Shown one piece after another: positions 23,906 to 31,785 of a stretch of 53,705 nucleotides of DNA. The stretch spans positions 46,487 through 100,191 of the forward strand of contig VAWN01000043.1 in the NCBI GenBank assembly GCA_005885555.1. Reading direction: 5' to 3'. Every line of letters begins with the position of its first letter. Position 1 is the first letter of the stretch. This DNA comes from Actinomycetota bacterium (lineage in GTDB: Bacteria > Actinomycetota > Actinomycetes > Mycobacteriales > Micromonosporaceae). The position numbers and the translations under genes were made by a program. The notes below the pieces were generated by a model. The model did not search any database. It worked only from the letters and a program-made list of their open reading frames with translations, and was not told the origin of the DNA.

Positions 23906-24418
23906 GTGGGACAGCTAGCAGCGCAGCCACGATGGTTGTCGGATGCCGAACAGCAGACCTGGCGTGGTTTCCTCGCCGTGCACCAGTTGCTGTTCGAAGC
24001 GCTGGACCGGCAGCTGCAGGCCGACGCGAACATGCCGCACGGGTACTACGTCCTGCTGGCGATCCTCTCCGAGGCGCCGGGCCGGAGGATGCGGATGAAC
24101 GAGCTCGCCGAGCTCACCCAGTCGTCGCAGAGCCGGGTGTCGCACGCGGTGTCCCGGCTGGAGGAGGCCGGCTGGGTGCGCCGCGAGAAGGTGCCCAACG
24201 ACCGCCGCGGCAATCTCGCGGTACTCACCGACGTGGGGTACGACGTGGTGGTGCGTACCGCGCCGGGGCACGTGGCCGCGGTCCGGGCCAACCTGTTCGA
24301 CCTGCTCACCCCGGAACAGGTGCACCAGCTGTTCGAGATCTGCCTCGCGGTCATCGACAAGCTCGACCCGGAGGGGCGGCACAAGCTGACCCGGGCCGCC
24401 CGGGGCGCGAAAAGCTAG
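23906..24418 (+). CDS. MarR family transcriptional regulator upstream of the pqq operon
   Basis: This 170-residue protein has a long N-terminal helix (WRGFLAVHQLLFEALDRQLQ), MPHGYYVLLAIL, then a wHTH (MNELAELTQSSQSRVSHAVSRLEEAGWVRRE) and wing NDRRGNLAVLTDVG. GTG 23906 is tentative; GTG 23879 is in frame, and neither has a strong ribosome-binding site. It is transcribed toward pqqA, 193 bp upstream, and a TTGA-N4-TCAA palindrome lies between them. A role as local repressor of itself and perhaps of PQQ synthesis is inferred from position only. Confidence 0.88.
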   Translation: MGQLAAQPRWLSDAEQQTWRGFLAVHQLLFEALDRQLQADANMPHGYYVLLAILSEAPGRRMRMNELAELTQSSQSRVSHAVSRLEEAGWVRREKVPNDRRGNLAVLTDVGYDVVVRTAPGHVAAVRANLFDLLTPEQVHQLFEICLAVIDKLDPEGRHKLTRAARGAKS

Positions 24419-24431
24419 TCCGCCCGAAGGT

Positions 24432-24447
24432 ACTTGAGCGTTCAACT
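24432..24447. promoter_or_regulatory. Candidate MarR-type operator
   Basis: acttgagcgttcaact contains TTGA-N4-TCAA with near-complete dyad symmetry, 13 bp after the MarR stop codon and upstream of the pqqA promoter. Half-sites of this kind are typical of MarR proteins. Confidence 0.45.
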
Positions 24448-24543
24448 ATATCCCGGGGCGGAAGTTGGTGGACGTTCGCATACGCAAACGCGCTGGTCGG
24501 CGAATCGTCAGACCTTGCCGCCGGGGAAATCCGGCCGGGGGCA

Positions 24544-24572
24544 TTGATTGATTTCACCGTCCTCTCTAAGAC
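24544..24572 (+). promoter_or_regulatory. Predicted pqqA promoter
   Basis: TTGATT (24544-24549), a 17-nt spacer and TAAGAC (24567-24572) form a good housekeeping-sigma promoter about 40 bp upstream of the pqqA ATG. This implies a leader of roughly 30 nt. Confidence 0.6.
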
Positions 24573-24611
24573 TTGACGCACGTCGATCCAACACCCCCGG
24601 AGGTGTTCTGT

Positions 24612-24731
24612 ATGGCTACCACCACCAAGAAGGCGCGCAAGACCTGGGCCAAGCCCTGCGTCGAGTGCTACGAGACCCGCCCCGAGATCACCGCCTACTC
24701 CGGCGACGCCACCCCGTGGATCGTCCGCTAA
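24612..24731 (+). CDS. pqqA: Coenzyme PQQ precursor peptide PqqA
   Basis: This 39-residue peptide starts at ATG with GGAGGT 7 nt upstream. It contains the Glu-x3-Tyr pair (E25-I-T-A-Y29) whose side chains are crosslinked by PqqE to build pyrroloquinoline quinone. It is Lys-rich at the N-terminus (TTTKKARKTWAKP), with PWIVR at the C-terminus. A CxxC motif (C16, C19) just before the core is uncommon as far as I know. It is first in the operon and overlaps pqqC by 16 bp. Confidence 0.93.
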   Translation: MATTTKKARKTWAKPCVECYETRPEITAYSGDATPWIVR

Positions 24732-25411
24732 GTCGGGAGGAGTTCGCCGCAGCGCTACGCGGGCTGGCGCCGCGCTACTGGGATCGGCACCCGTTCCACC
24801 TGCGGCTCAACTCCGGCGGCTGCACGCCGGACGAGGTCCGGGCGTGGGTCGCCAACCGCTGGTACTACCAGCGGTGCCTCTCCCAGAAGAACGGCGCCAT
24901 CATCGCGAACTGCCCACTGCCCGAGGTACGCCGGCAGTGGGTCACGCGCATCGCGTTCCAGGACGGGGAGCGCGAAGGGGAGGGCGGGCTGGGAGACTGG
25001 CTCGCCCTCGCGGACGCGGTGGGGCTCTCCCGCGAAGAGGTACTCGACGAGCGGTACGTCCTGCCGGGGGTACGGTTCGCGGTCGACGGGTACGTCAACT
25101 TCTGCCGTAACAAGCCGTGGATCGAGGGTGCCGCGTCGGCACTGACCGAACTGTTCTCACCCGACCACATGCTGGACCGGGTGACCAAGTGGCGGCAGCA
25201 CTACGACTGGATCAAGCCGGACGGGTACGCCTACTTCGAGTCGCGCATCCCGGTGGTCCGGCGGGACAGCGCCTACACGCTGAACCTCGTGCTCGACCAC
25301 TGCGTGCGGCGCGACCAGCAGGACGCCGCGATCGCCGCGCTCTCGTTCAAGTGCGACGTGCTGCGCTGCATGCTCGACGCGATCGACTATCACGGAGGCA
25401 TCCGGCGTTGA
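24716..25411 (+). CDS. pqqC: Pyrroloquinoline-quinone synthase PqqC
   Basis: This 231-residue protein catalyses the last step of PQQ synthesis, the multi-electron oxidation and ring closure. Family motifs are HPFHLRLNSGGCTPDEVRAW, WVANRWYYQRCLSQKNGAII, RIAFQDGEREGEGGLGDWL and SFKCDVLRCMLDAIDYH. GTG 24716 is chosen: it lies inside the end of pqqA and gives the expected short N-terminus MDRPLSREEF. The order pqqA-pqqC-pqqDE is seen here with pqqB last. Confidence 0.95.
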   Translation: MDRPLSREEFAAALRGLAPRYWDRHPFHLRLNSGGCTPDEVRAWVANRWYYQRCLSQKNGAIIANCPLPEVRRQWVTRIAFQDGEREGEGGLGDWLALADAVGLSREEVLDERYVLPGVRFAVDGYVNFCRNKPWIEGAASALTELFSPDHMLDRVTKWRQHYDWIKPDGYAYFESRIPVVRRDSAYTLNLVLDHCVRRDQQDAAIAALSFKCDVLRCMLDAIDYHGGIRR

Positions 25412-26799
25412 GGCTCGACAGCCGGCCCGGGCTGCGGCGCGGGGTGAAGCTGGTGCACGATCCGGTCCGCGACCGGCATGCCCTGCTGTACCCGGAAGGC
25501 GTCCTGCTGCTCAACGACACCGCCGCCGACGTGCTGGCGTACTGCGACGGCGAGCGGGCGATCCCTGCGGTGGCCGGCGCGCTCGCCGAGGAGTACGAAG
25601 GTGTCGACGCCGACGACGTCCGCGCGCTGCTCGCCGACCTCGACGCGCGCCGCCTCCTGGTGAGCGACGGCACCGGCCGGCCGGCACAGGTCGTCCGGCC
25701 GGCCGGGCTCCCGGCGCCGGCAGCCGGGCCGGTTCGCGCGCCGGTACCGCTGGGCATGCTCGCCGAGCTGACCTACCGCTGCCCGCTGCACTGCACCTAC
25801 TGCTCCAACCCGGTCAACCTCGCCGACTTCACCGAAGAACTCGGTACCGACGAGTGGCTGCGGGTACTGGACGAGGCCCGCGCGCTCGGCGTGCTGCAGG
25901 TGCACTTCTCCGGCGGCGAACCGATGCTGCGCCGCGATCTGTCCACACTGGTCGGTCGGGCACACGCGCTGGGCATGTACACCAACCTGGTCACCAGCGG
26001 CATCCCGATGAAGGAGGCCGACGTCGCGGCGCTGGCCGCCGCCGGGCTGGACCACTTCCAACTGTCCATTCAGGACAGTCTGCCGAGTTCCGCGGACGCG
26101 ATCGCCGGGCTGCGCGGGCACGAGCGCAAGATGACCGTCGCCGGCTGGGTACGGGCGCAGGGCATCCCGATGACCGTCAACGTGGTGCTCCACCGGTCCA
26201 ATGTGGACAGACTGCTGCCCATCGCGGAGCTGGCGGTGTCGCTGGGCGCGGAGCGGCTGGAGCTGGCGCACACCCAGTTCTACGGCTGGGCACTGCGTAA
26301 CCGGGCGGCCCTGATGCCGTCGCGCGAACAGGTCGACAAGGCGACCGCCGATGCGGCGACGGCCATCCAGCGCTGGGGCGACACCGTCGAGATCGTCCAC
26401 GTGATCGCCGACTACCACGACAACACGCCCAAGCCGTGCATGTACGGCTGGGGACTGCGGCAGTTCGTCGTCGACCCGACCGGGCAGATGCTGCCGTGCC
26501 TGTCCGCCGCGCAGCTGCCCGGGTTGGGCATCGTGAACGTGCGCGCCGCACCGGTGGCCGGGATCTGGTACGAGTCGGCGGCGTTCAACCGCTTCCGGGG
26601 TACCGAATGGATGCCCGAGCCGTGCCACAGCTGCGCGCTTCGCGAGGTCGACTTCGGCGGCTGCCGCTGCCAGGCGTACCAGCTCGTCGGCGACGCGGCC
26701 GCCACCGACCCGGTGTGCGAACTGTCCCCGCACCACGACGTGGTACCGCAGCTGGCCGGTGCCGGCGGCGGGGTCGCGGTACCCCGGCGGATGCGGTGA
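25408..26799 (+). CDS. pqqE: PqqD-PqqE fusion: peptide chaperone and radical-SAM crosslinking enzyme
   Basis: This 463-residue fusion joins two proteins. Residues 1-90 are PqqD (PGLRRGVKLVHDPV, YPEGVLLLNDTAADVL), the RRE-type chaperone that binds PqqA. After a Pro/Ala linker comes the radical-SAM enzyme PqqE with CPLHCTYC (C125, C129, C132) for the SAM-binding cluster, HFSGGEPMLRRDL, and a C-terminal Cys-rich SPASM-type region (CHSCALREVDFGGCRCQ...C) for auxiliary clusters. It forms the Glu-Tyr carbon-carbon bond in PqqA. The start TTG 25408 overlaps the pqqC stop (TTGA), with GGAGG about 9 nt upstream. Confidence 0.94.
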   Translation: MRLDSRPGLRRGVKLVHDPVRDRHALLYPEGVLLLNDTAADVLAYCDGERAIPAVAGALAEEYEGVDADDVRALLADLDARRLLVSDGTGRPAQVVRPAGLPAPAAGPVRAPVPLGMLAELTYRCPLHCTYCSNPVNLADFTEELGTDEWLRVLDEARALGVLQVHFSGGEPMLRRDLSTLVGRAHALGMYTNLVTSGIPMKEADVAALAAAGLDHFQLSIQDSLPSSADAIAGLRGHERKMTVAGWVRAQGIPMTVNVVLHRSNVDRLLPIAELAVSLGAERLELAHTQFYGWALRNRAALMPSREQVDKATADAATAIQRWGDTVEIVHVIADYHDNTPKPCMYGWGLRQFVVDPTGQMLPCLSAAQLPGLGIVNVRAAPVAGIWYESAAFNRFRGTEWMPEPCHSCALREVDFGGCRCQAYQLVGDAAATDPVCELSPHHDVVPQLAGAGGGVAVPRRMR

Positions 26800-27653
26800 G
26801 GGTCCGCTTCCTCGGCACCGCAGCGGGCGGCGGGCTGCCCCAGTGGAACTGCGCGTGCGCCGGCTGCGCGGCCGCCCGGCACGCCGGTTTCGGCCGCACC
26901 CAGGACTGCCTCGCGGTCACCTGCGACGGAGCCGCGTGGTACCTCCTCAACGCCTCGCCCGACCTGCGCCTGCAACTGGCCGCGGCGCCGGACCTGGCGC
27001 CCGGCCCGGGGCTGCGGGACACCCCGGTGCGCGGCGTGCTGTGCTCCACCGGGGAGCTGGACCACACCCTGGGCCTGGTCACCCTGCGCGAGGCCACCTC
27101 GCTGGCCATCTACGCGACGGCACCGGTCCGCGCGGCGCTGGAAGGGCCGTTCCCGGTCGGGCCGGTCCTGTCCCGGTACACCACGGTGCGGTGGCACGAG
27201 GTGGTACCCGGGCACTGGTTCAACCTCGACGGCGGCCTGATGGTCAAGGCGGTGACGCTCGGGGCGAAGCGGCCCCGGTACGCCGACGGGCTGCCCGGCG
27301 ACGACTGGGTGGTGGCGTACCGGCTGGTCGACCCGGTCACCGGCGGGGTGCTCGTCTACGCGCCGTGCCTGGCGCAGCTCAGCGAGGCGTTCCTCGACGT
27401 GATCGTGCACGCCGACGTGGTGGTGCTCGACGGGACGTTCCTGCACGAGGACGAGATGACCCGGGAGGCCGGCGGCGGGCGGCCGGCCAGTGCCATGGGG
27501 CACCTGCCGATCGAGCAGACGGTCGCCAAGCTGCCGGCCGGTACCCGGCTGATCTACACGCACCTCAACAACACCAACCCGCTGGCCCGGCCGGGCGCGC
27601 CGGAGCTGACCGGCGCCGAGATCGCCGCCGACGGCCAGGTGCTGGATCTTTAG
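26796..27653 (+). CDS. pqqB: PQQ biosynthesis protein PqqB (metallo-beta-lactamase fold hydroxylase)
   Basis: This 285-residue protein begins VRVRFLGTAAGGGLPQWNC and has the PqqB Cys knuckle NCACAGCAAARH. The STGELDHTLGLVTLRE segment stands where other metallo-beta-lactamase-fold enzymes have HxHxDH. The C-terminus has MGHLPIEQTV and YTHLNNTNPL. PqqB hydroxylates the diamino-diacid intermediate. GTG 26796 overlaps the pqqDE stop (GTGA). The stop overlaps the convergent lipoprotein stop by a few bases. It completes pqqA-C-DE-B; no pqqF protease gene is adjacent. Confidence 0.93.
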   Translation: MRVRFLGTAAGGGLPQWNCACAGCAAARHAGFGRTQDCLAVTCDGAAWYLLNASPDLRLQLAAAPDLAPGPGLRDTPVRGVLCSTGELDHTLGLVTLREATSLAIYATAPVRAALEGPFPVGPVLSRYTTVRWHEVVPGHWFNLDGGLMVKAVTLGAKRPRYADGLPGDDWVVAYRLVDPVTGGVLVYAPCLAQLSEAFLDVIVHADVVVLDGTFLHEDEMTREAGGGRPASAMGHLPIEQTVAKLPAGTRLIYTHLNNTNPLARPGAPELTGAEIAADGQVLDL

Positions 27654-28222
27654 GGGTTGGTCTTCGCCGAGGCCGAGACGGTCTTAGTGACGTGGGTGTT
27701 CTTGATGGTCAGCGTGTACTTGTGCGTGTTCGACTGGCCGGCCGGTGCCGGGCACTGGAACGAGATGGTGTCGCTGCCCTGCGCGCCGTCGTAGCTCTTG
27801 TAGGGGCCGCCGTCAATCGCCAGCGAAACGCCGTCGGCATTGGCGAGCTTCCAGGAGAGCGTCACCTGGCCGGGCTGCTGGTAGGGCGCGTCCGGCTTCG
27901 GGTAGACGGGGCACTGCGCGCCGGTGGCGGTGAAGGAGACGATCTGCGGGCCGGTCGTTGTGCTGCGCGACGGGTTCGGCGAGCCGTGGCCGCCTCCGGT
28001 ACCCGTGCCGCTGCCGGTACCGGTGCCGGAGTCGCCGTTCTGGCCGGTGGTGTCGTCCGGTGGGGTGGCGCCGGTGTCGTCGCCGTTGGCGCCCAGGCCC
28101 GCGCTGGCCGGCCTGCTGCGGTGCGTGCTGGCGGATCCGGACCCGGCCGGGTGGGAGCAGGCCACCAGGGCGAAGGCGGTGGCCGCGGTGAGGAGCGCGA
28201 GGACAGGGGTACGGCGGGTCAT
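27650..28222 (-). CDS. Secreted lipoprotein, Ser/Thr/Gly-rich linker and small C-terminal domain
   Basis: This 190-residue protein has a signal sequence ending in the lipobox LVAC (C22). A low-complexity linker rich in Gly, Ser, Thr and Asp follows (about 25-90). A C-terminal domain of about 95 residues contains PQIVSFTATGAQCPVYPKPD, VTLSWKLANADGVSLAIDGG and KYTLTIKNTHVTKTVSAS, which looks Ig/fibronectin-like. Two cysteines in that domain may pair. It should be anchored outside the membrane. No enzymatic motif is seen. Confidence 0.85.
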   Translation of the reverse strand: MTRRTPVLALLTAATAFALVACSHPAGSGSASTHRSRPASAGLGANGDDTGATPPDDTTGQNGDSGTGTGSGTGTGGGHGSPNPSRSTTTGPQIVSFTATGAQCPVYPKPDAPYQQPGQVTLSWKLANADGVSLAIDGGPYKSYDGAQGSDTISFQCPAPAGQSNTHKYTLTIKNTHVTKTVSASAKTNP

Positions 28223-28330
28223 GCGAACGACGGTAGGCAGGTGCCGGGGCGGCGGACATCCCCGGTTCGTGCCGTCGTCGCCCGATCAGGTCATCGACCA
28301 GGTACCCGACATGGGGCTAGGTTGTCCCTG

Positions 28331-28927
28331 TCATGTGCGAGCCGCCGCTGGCCGGAGCGCGGGTACCGGAAGTGCCCGGGCCAGTCCGAACTGCACCATT
28401 TCCGGGTCGGGCAGCCGCCACGACACCTCCTCCGGATCGACCAGCCAGCGGACCCGCCCTTCGAGGGTCGGCGTCGGCGGCGCCGGGATCCACGAACCCG
28501 TCCCGTGCAGTACCACGTCCGGCCGGTCGGCGAGGGCGGGCAGCAGGACGGTGCCCGGGGGTACCAGAAACATCCAGCGCCCCGCACCGGTCACCGCGAC
28601 CGGCCCGCGCAGCGCACCCCGGCCCCAACCGGCGCCCAGGAACGCCGGCACCTCCAGCACGTCGAACGCGCGGCCGGTGGCCAGCAGGATCGCCCGCGGC
28701 CGGAACGCCCACAGCGCCGCCACCCAGCGCGGATCCCGGGTGGCCGTGGGCTCCCAGCAGATCCAGTCGGGATGGCAGGACAGCGTCGGGCACCGCGTCA
28801 TGCAGCGGAACCGGTCACCGCAGCGCACCGCACCTGGTACCACATCCCAGCCGTGCTCGGCGTAACGCACCGCGGCCCGGCGCAGGCGGGCCTGGCGCCA
28901 CCCGTCGAGGAACCCTCTCACGATCAT
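28331..28927 (-). CDS. Bifunctional primase/polymerase N-terminal domain protein
   Basis: This 198-residue protein resembles the prim-pol domain found alone in many actinomycetes: AVRYAEHGWDVVPGA, CPTLSCHPDWICWEPTATRD, RPRAILLATGRAFDVLEVPA and a terminal LPDPEMVQFGL. The ATG at 28927 has AAAGG close upstream; GTG 28930 is also possible. The catalytic acidic pair of true prim-pol enzymes is not obvious, so activity is uncertain. It is divergent from an XRE-TPR gene across a 180-bp region with a palindrome. I recall this pairing as common in actinomycetes. Confidence 0.8.
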   Translation of the reverse strand: MIVRGFLDGWRQARLRRAAVRYAEHGWDVVPGAVRCGDRFRCMTRCPTLSCHPDWICWEPTATRDPRWVAALWAFRPRAILLATGRAFDVLEVPAFLGAGWGRGALRGPVAVTGAGRWMFLVPPGTVLLPALADRPDVVLHGTGSWIPAPPTPTLEGRVRWLVDPEEVSWRLPDPEMVQFGLARALPVPALRPAAART

Positions 28928-28995
28928 CACCTTTGCGTGTGCCAATCCTGCGTCACCGGGTTGCTGCCCGGTCGTTGCGGATGACAGAGAGCCGT

Positions 28996-29008
28996 TTGCA
29001 CCTTGCAA
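28996..29008. promoter_or_regulatory. Candidate operator in the prim-pol/XRE divergent region
   Basis: TTGCA-CCT-TGCAA is a perfect inverted repeat, unusually AT-rich for its surroundings, roughly midway between the two divergent starts. It is plausibly bound by the XRE-TPR protein encoded next to it. Confidence 0.4.
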
Positions 29009-29107
29009 TAGAACCTACGAGCGTCGGTCGGCACCGGCCCGCACCAGTGGTGCGACCTGGACACCCCAGTCAGCCGGCCGGGTGAGCGAGAGGGGAGGGC
29101 GGCAGAC

Positions 29108-30337
29108 GTGGACGAGTTACCCATCGGACGGCGCGTGGCGTACTGGCGCGGTCGCCGCCGGATGTCGCAACAGGTCTTCGCCGACCGGCTGGGCAAGTCC
29201 AAGAGCTGGGTCGACAAGGTCGAACGCGGGGTACGGCGGCTGGACAAGTTCTCGGTCGTCTACGAGATCGCCGACGTCCTCCAGGTCGACGTGCAACTGC
29301 TGCTCGGCAAGGACGCCGAACGCCGGCCCGGCAACGTCAACTGCATCGACCAGGTCGAGGTCGAGGAGATCCGGGCAGCACTGGAGCGCTACGACCAGAT
29401 CAGCCCGATCTTCCAGGTAGCGCCGGAGCCGCCACCGCTGGACGAGCTGCGCAAGGCGATCGGGCACGCCTGGCTGACCTTCCAGCACGCGAAGTACGGG
29501 GTACTCGCGCGGGCACTGCCCCGGCTGCTGCGCGACGCGCAGGCGGCGGACAACGGGTACCAGCGCAGCAGCCACGGCCAGGACGCCGCCCACCTGCTCG
29601 GCCAGGTGTACCAGATCTCCTCCTCCACCCTGCGCAAGCTGGGCGAGCACGAGCTGGCGTGGCTCGCCGCGGACCGGTCGATCGCGGTCTCCCAGCGCTC
29701 CGGCGACCACCTGCTCGCCGCGGTCGCCAGCTACCGCGTCGGCAGCGCGCTGCTCGCGCTCGGCCGGGCCCGGCCGGCGCTGGAGGTCAACGTCAACATC
29801 GCCAACCGGCTCGCCCCGGGCGTCGGCGGCGAGACCCGCCCGGAGCGCCTGTCGGTGTACGGCATGCTCCTGCTCAACGGCGCCATGGCGGCCGCCCGCA
29901 TCGGGGACAGCGCGACCGTCCGGGACCTGATCCGCGGCGCCGACGACGCGGCCATCGCGCTGGGCGCCGACCGCAACGACTACTGGACCAGCTTCGGCCC
30001 GACCAACGTCCAACTGCACCGGGCCGCGGCAGCCGTCGAGCTGGGCGAGGGCCGCCTGGCCATCGAGACCCATGAGCGGATGGACCAGGGCGGCTTCATG
30101 GCCCTGCTGCCCGAGCGCCGGGCGCACCACTTCATCGACCTGGCCCGGGGGTTGGCCCAGATCGGCGACGTCGCGCGGGCCAGCGAGATGCTGCTCGAAG
30201 GGGACCGGCTGGCCCCGTCGGAGATCCGCTGCCGGCCGATCGCCCACGAGGTGCTCTCGGACGTGCTGCGCCGGACGAGGGGCACGCCGAGTGCGCCGGT
30301 CGCGGAGCTCGCCGAGAACATGGGCGTCGGGGTATGA
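29108..30337 (+). CDS. XRE-family TPR transcriptional regulator
   Basis: This 409-residue protein has an N-terminal HTH (GRRVAYWRGRRRMSQQVFAD ... KSWVDKVERGVRRLDKF, residues 7-60) and a long helical TPR-like body. GTG 29108 follows GGGAGGG. It is divergent from the prim-pol gene and 13 bp upstream of the flavoprotein gene, so it probably forms an operon with the latter. The architecture resembles the accessory XRE-TPR protein at 12461 but lacks the zinc finger. Confidence 0.9.
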   Translation: MDELPIGRRVAYWRGRRRMSQQVFADRLGKSKSWVDKVERGVRRLDKFSVVYEIADVLQVDVQLLLGKDAERRPGNVNCIDQVEVEEIRAALERYDQISPIFQVAPEPPPLDELRKAIGHAWLTFQHAKYGVLARALPRLLRDAQAADNGYQRSSHGQDAAHLLGQVYQISSSTLRKLGEHELAWLAADRSIAVSQRSGDHLLAAVASYRVGSALLALGRARPALEVNVNIANRLAPGVGGETRPERLSVYGMLLLNGAMAAARIGDSATVRDLIRGADDAAIALGADRNDYWTSFGPTNVQLHRAAAAVELGEGRLAIETHERMDQGGFMALLPERRAHHFIDLARGLAQIGDVARASEMLLEGDRLAPSEIRCRPIAHEVLSDVLRRTRGTPSAPVAELAENMGVGV

Positions 30338-30350
30338 CCACGGCGGCTCG

Positions 30351-30905
30351 ATGAGCCGCGTTCTGTACCTGATCGTGTGCGGGTCGCCGGCCGCGCGCAA
30401 CGCCCACCTGCTCGTCGCGCTGGCCCAGGCGGGCGGCTGGGACGTGTGCGTGGTCGCCACCCCGGACGGGCGCAAGTTCATCGACGACTCGGCGCTGGCC
30501 GCGCAGACCGGGCATCCGGTACGCAGCGTCTTCAAGAACCCCGGCGATCCCGACGTGCTGCCCGACGCGCACGCGATGATCGTCGCGCCGGCCACCGTGA
30601 ACACCATCAACAAGTGGTCGGCCGGGATCGCCGACACCCTCGCGCTGGGGCTGCTCGTCGAGGGGCAGGGGCGGGGGCTGCCGATCGTGGCGGTGCCGTA
30701 CACCAACACGGCCATGGCCGCGCACCCGGCGTTCCTGGAGAGCGTCGGGCGGCTGCGCGGGTGGGGGATCGCGGTGCTGTTCGGCGAGGAGGTGGTACCG
30801 CTGCACGCCCCCGGTACCGTCGAGGCCCACATCGACGACTTCCCGTGGCAGCTTGCGCTGGACGCGCTGCGCGAGCGGGACAACGCCGGCGTGCCGCTGC
30901 GCTGA
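30351..30905 (+). CDS. Flavoprotein (PPC decarboxylase / Dfp-like fold)
   Basis: This 184-residue flavodoxin-like protein has MSRVLYLIVCGSPAARNAHL (phosphate loop), KNPGDPDVLPDAHAMIVAPATVNTINKWSAG, the HFCD/Dfp-family motif for flavin binding, and VAVPYTNTAMAAHPAF. Relatives decarboxylate peptidyl or pantothenoyl cysteine; the substrate here is unknown. It starts at ATG 30351 just after the XRE-TPR gene, with which it is often paired in actinomycetes. Confidence 0.85.
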   Translation: MSRVLYLIVCGSPAARNAHLLVALAQAGGWDVCVVATPDGRKFIDDSALAAQTGHPVRSVFKNPGDPDVLPDAHAMIVAPATVNTINKWSAGIADTLALGLLVEGQGRGLPIVAVPYTNTAMAAHPAFLESVGRLRGWGIAVLFGEEVVPLHAPGTVEAHIDDFPWQLALDALRERDNAGVPLR

Positions 30906-30910
30906 CCGCC

Positions 30911-30930
30911 GCGCGAGCGCAGCGAGCGCC
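30911..30930. repeat. Short GAGCGCAGCGAG-type intergenic repeat
   Basis: gcgcgagcgcagcgagcgcc lies between the flavoprotein and Nif3 genes. The core GAGCGCAGCGA recurs at about 39016-39028 and, reversed, at about 46794-46806, suggesting a dispersed short repeat. Confidence 0.5.
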
Positions 30931-30957
30931 AACATAACTGCCTGGTACGGTCGCGAG

Positions 30958-31785
30958 GTGACCAGTGTCGGCGAGGTGGTGGCGTTCCTGGAACGGCGTT
31001 ACCCGCCCGGCTGGGCCGAATCCTGGGACCGGGTCGGGCTGGTGCTCGGCGAGCCCGCGGCCCCGGTACGGACCGCGCTGCTGGTCGTCGACTGCGTACC
31101 GGAGACCGTCGACGAGGCAGTCGCGCTCGGCGCCGACCTGATCGTGGCGCACCACCCGCTGCTGCTGCGCGGGGTGTCGAGCGTGGCGCCGACGACGTAC
31201 AAGGGGCGACTGGTACACCGGCTCATCAAGGCCGACATCGCGCTGTACACCGCGCACACCAACGCCGACGTGGCGGCGCCCGGGGTGTCCGGCGCGCTGG
31301 CCGCGCGGCTGGGCCTGTCGTCGGTGCGGCCGCTCGTGCCGGCCGTGGACGACGCCTCCCGCGGTACCGGGCGGATCGGCGTGCTGCCGTCCCCGGTCGC
31401 GCTTGCGGAGCTGGCGGCGCTCGCGGCCCGGGTACTACCGGCGACCGCGTGGGGCGTGCGCGCGGCCGGCGACCCCGAGCGCCGGATCGGCACCGTCGCG
31501 GTGTGCGGCGGTTCCGGCGACGCCTTCCTCGCCGACGCGGCACGGGCCGGCGTCGACGCGTACCTCACCGCCGACCTGCGTCATCACCCGGTCAGCGAGT
31601 ACCTCGCCGACGGTGGACCGGCCCTGGTCGACGCCGCACACTGGGCAACCGAGCACCCGTGGCTCGACGAGCTGGCCGCCGAGCTGACCGCGGGCCTCGG
31701 GCTGCGTGCGGTGGTCTCCGACGTCGACACCGACCCCTGGACACTGCATTACCCGACGAACGACCAGAAGGAGCCGAGCCCGTGA
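30958..31785 (+). CDS. Nif3-like dinuclear metal center protein (DUF34)
   Basis: This 275-residue protein has the Nif3 family metal ligands VAHHPLLLRG, TAHTNADVA and LTADLRHHPVSE...DAAHWATE. The N-terminus VGEVVAFLERRYPPGWAESWDRVGL is typical. DUF34 proteins bind two metal ions; their reaction remains unsettled. GTG 30958 is chosen. Its stop overlaps the next gene's start (GTGA). The order Nif3, zinc-ribbon coiled-coil, RNase HI/phosphatase is also found in M. tuberculosis (remembered). Confidence 0.93.
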   Translation: MTSVGEVVAFLERRYPPGWAESWDRVGLVLGEPAAPVRTALLVVDCVPETVDEAVALGADLIVAHHPLLLRGVSSVAPTTYKGRLVHRLIKADIALYTAHTNADVAAPGVSGALAARLGLSSVRPLVPAVDDASRGTGRIGVLPSPVALAELAALAARVLPATAWGVRAAGDPERRIGTVAVCGGSGDAFLADAARAGVDAYLTADLRHHPVSEYLADGGPALVDAAHWATEHPWLDELAAELTAGLGLRAVVSDVDTDPWTLHYPTNDQKEPSP

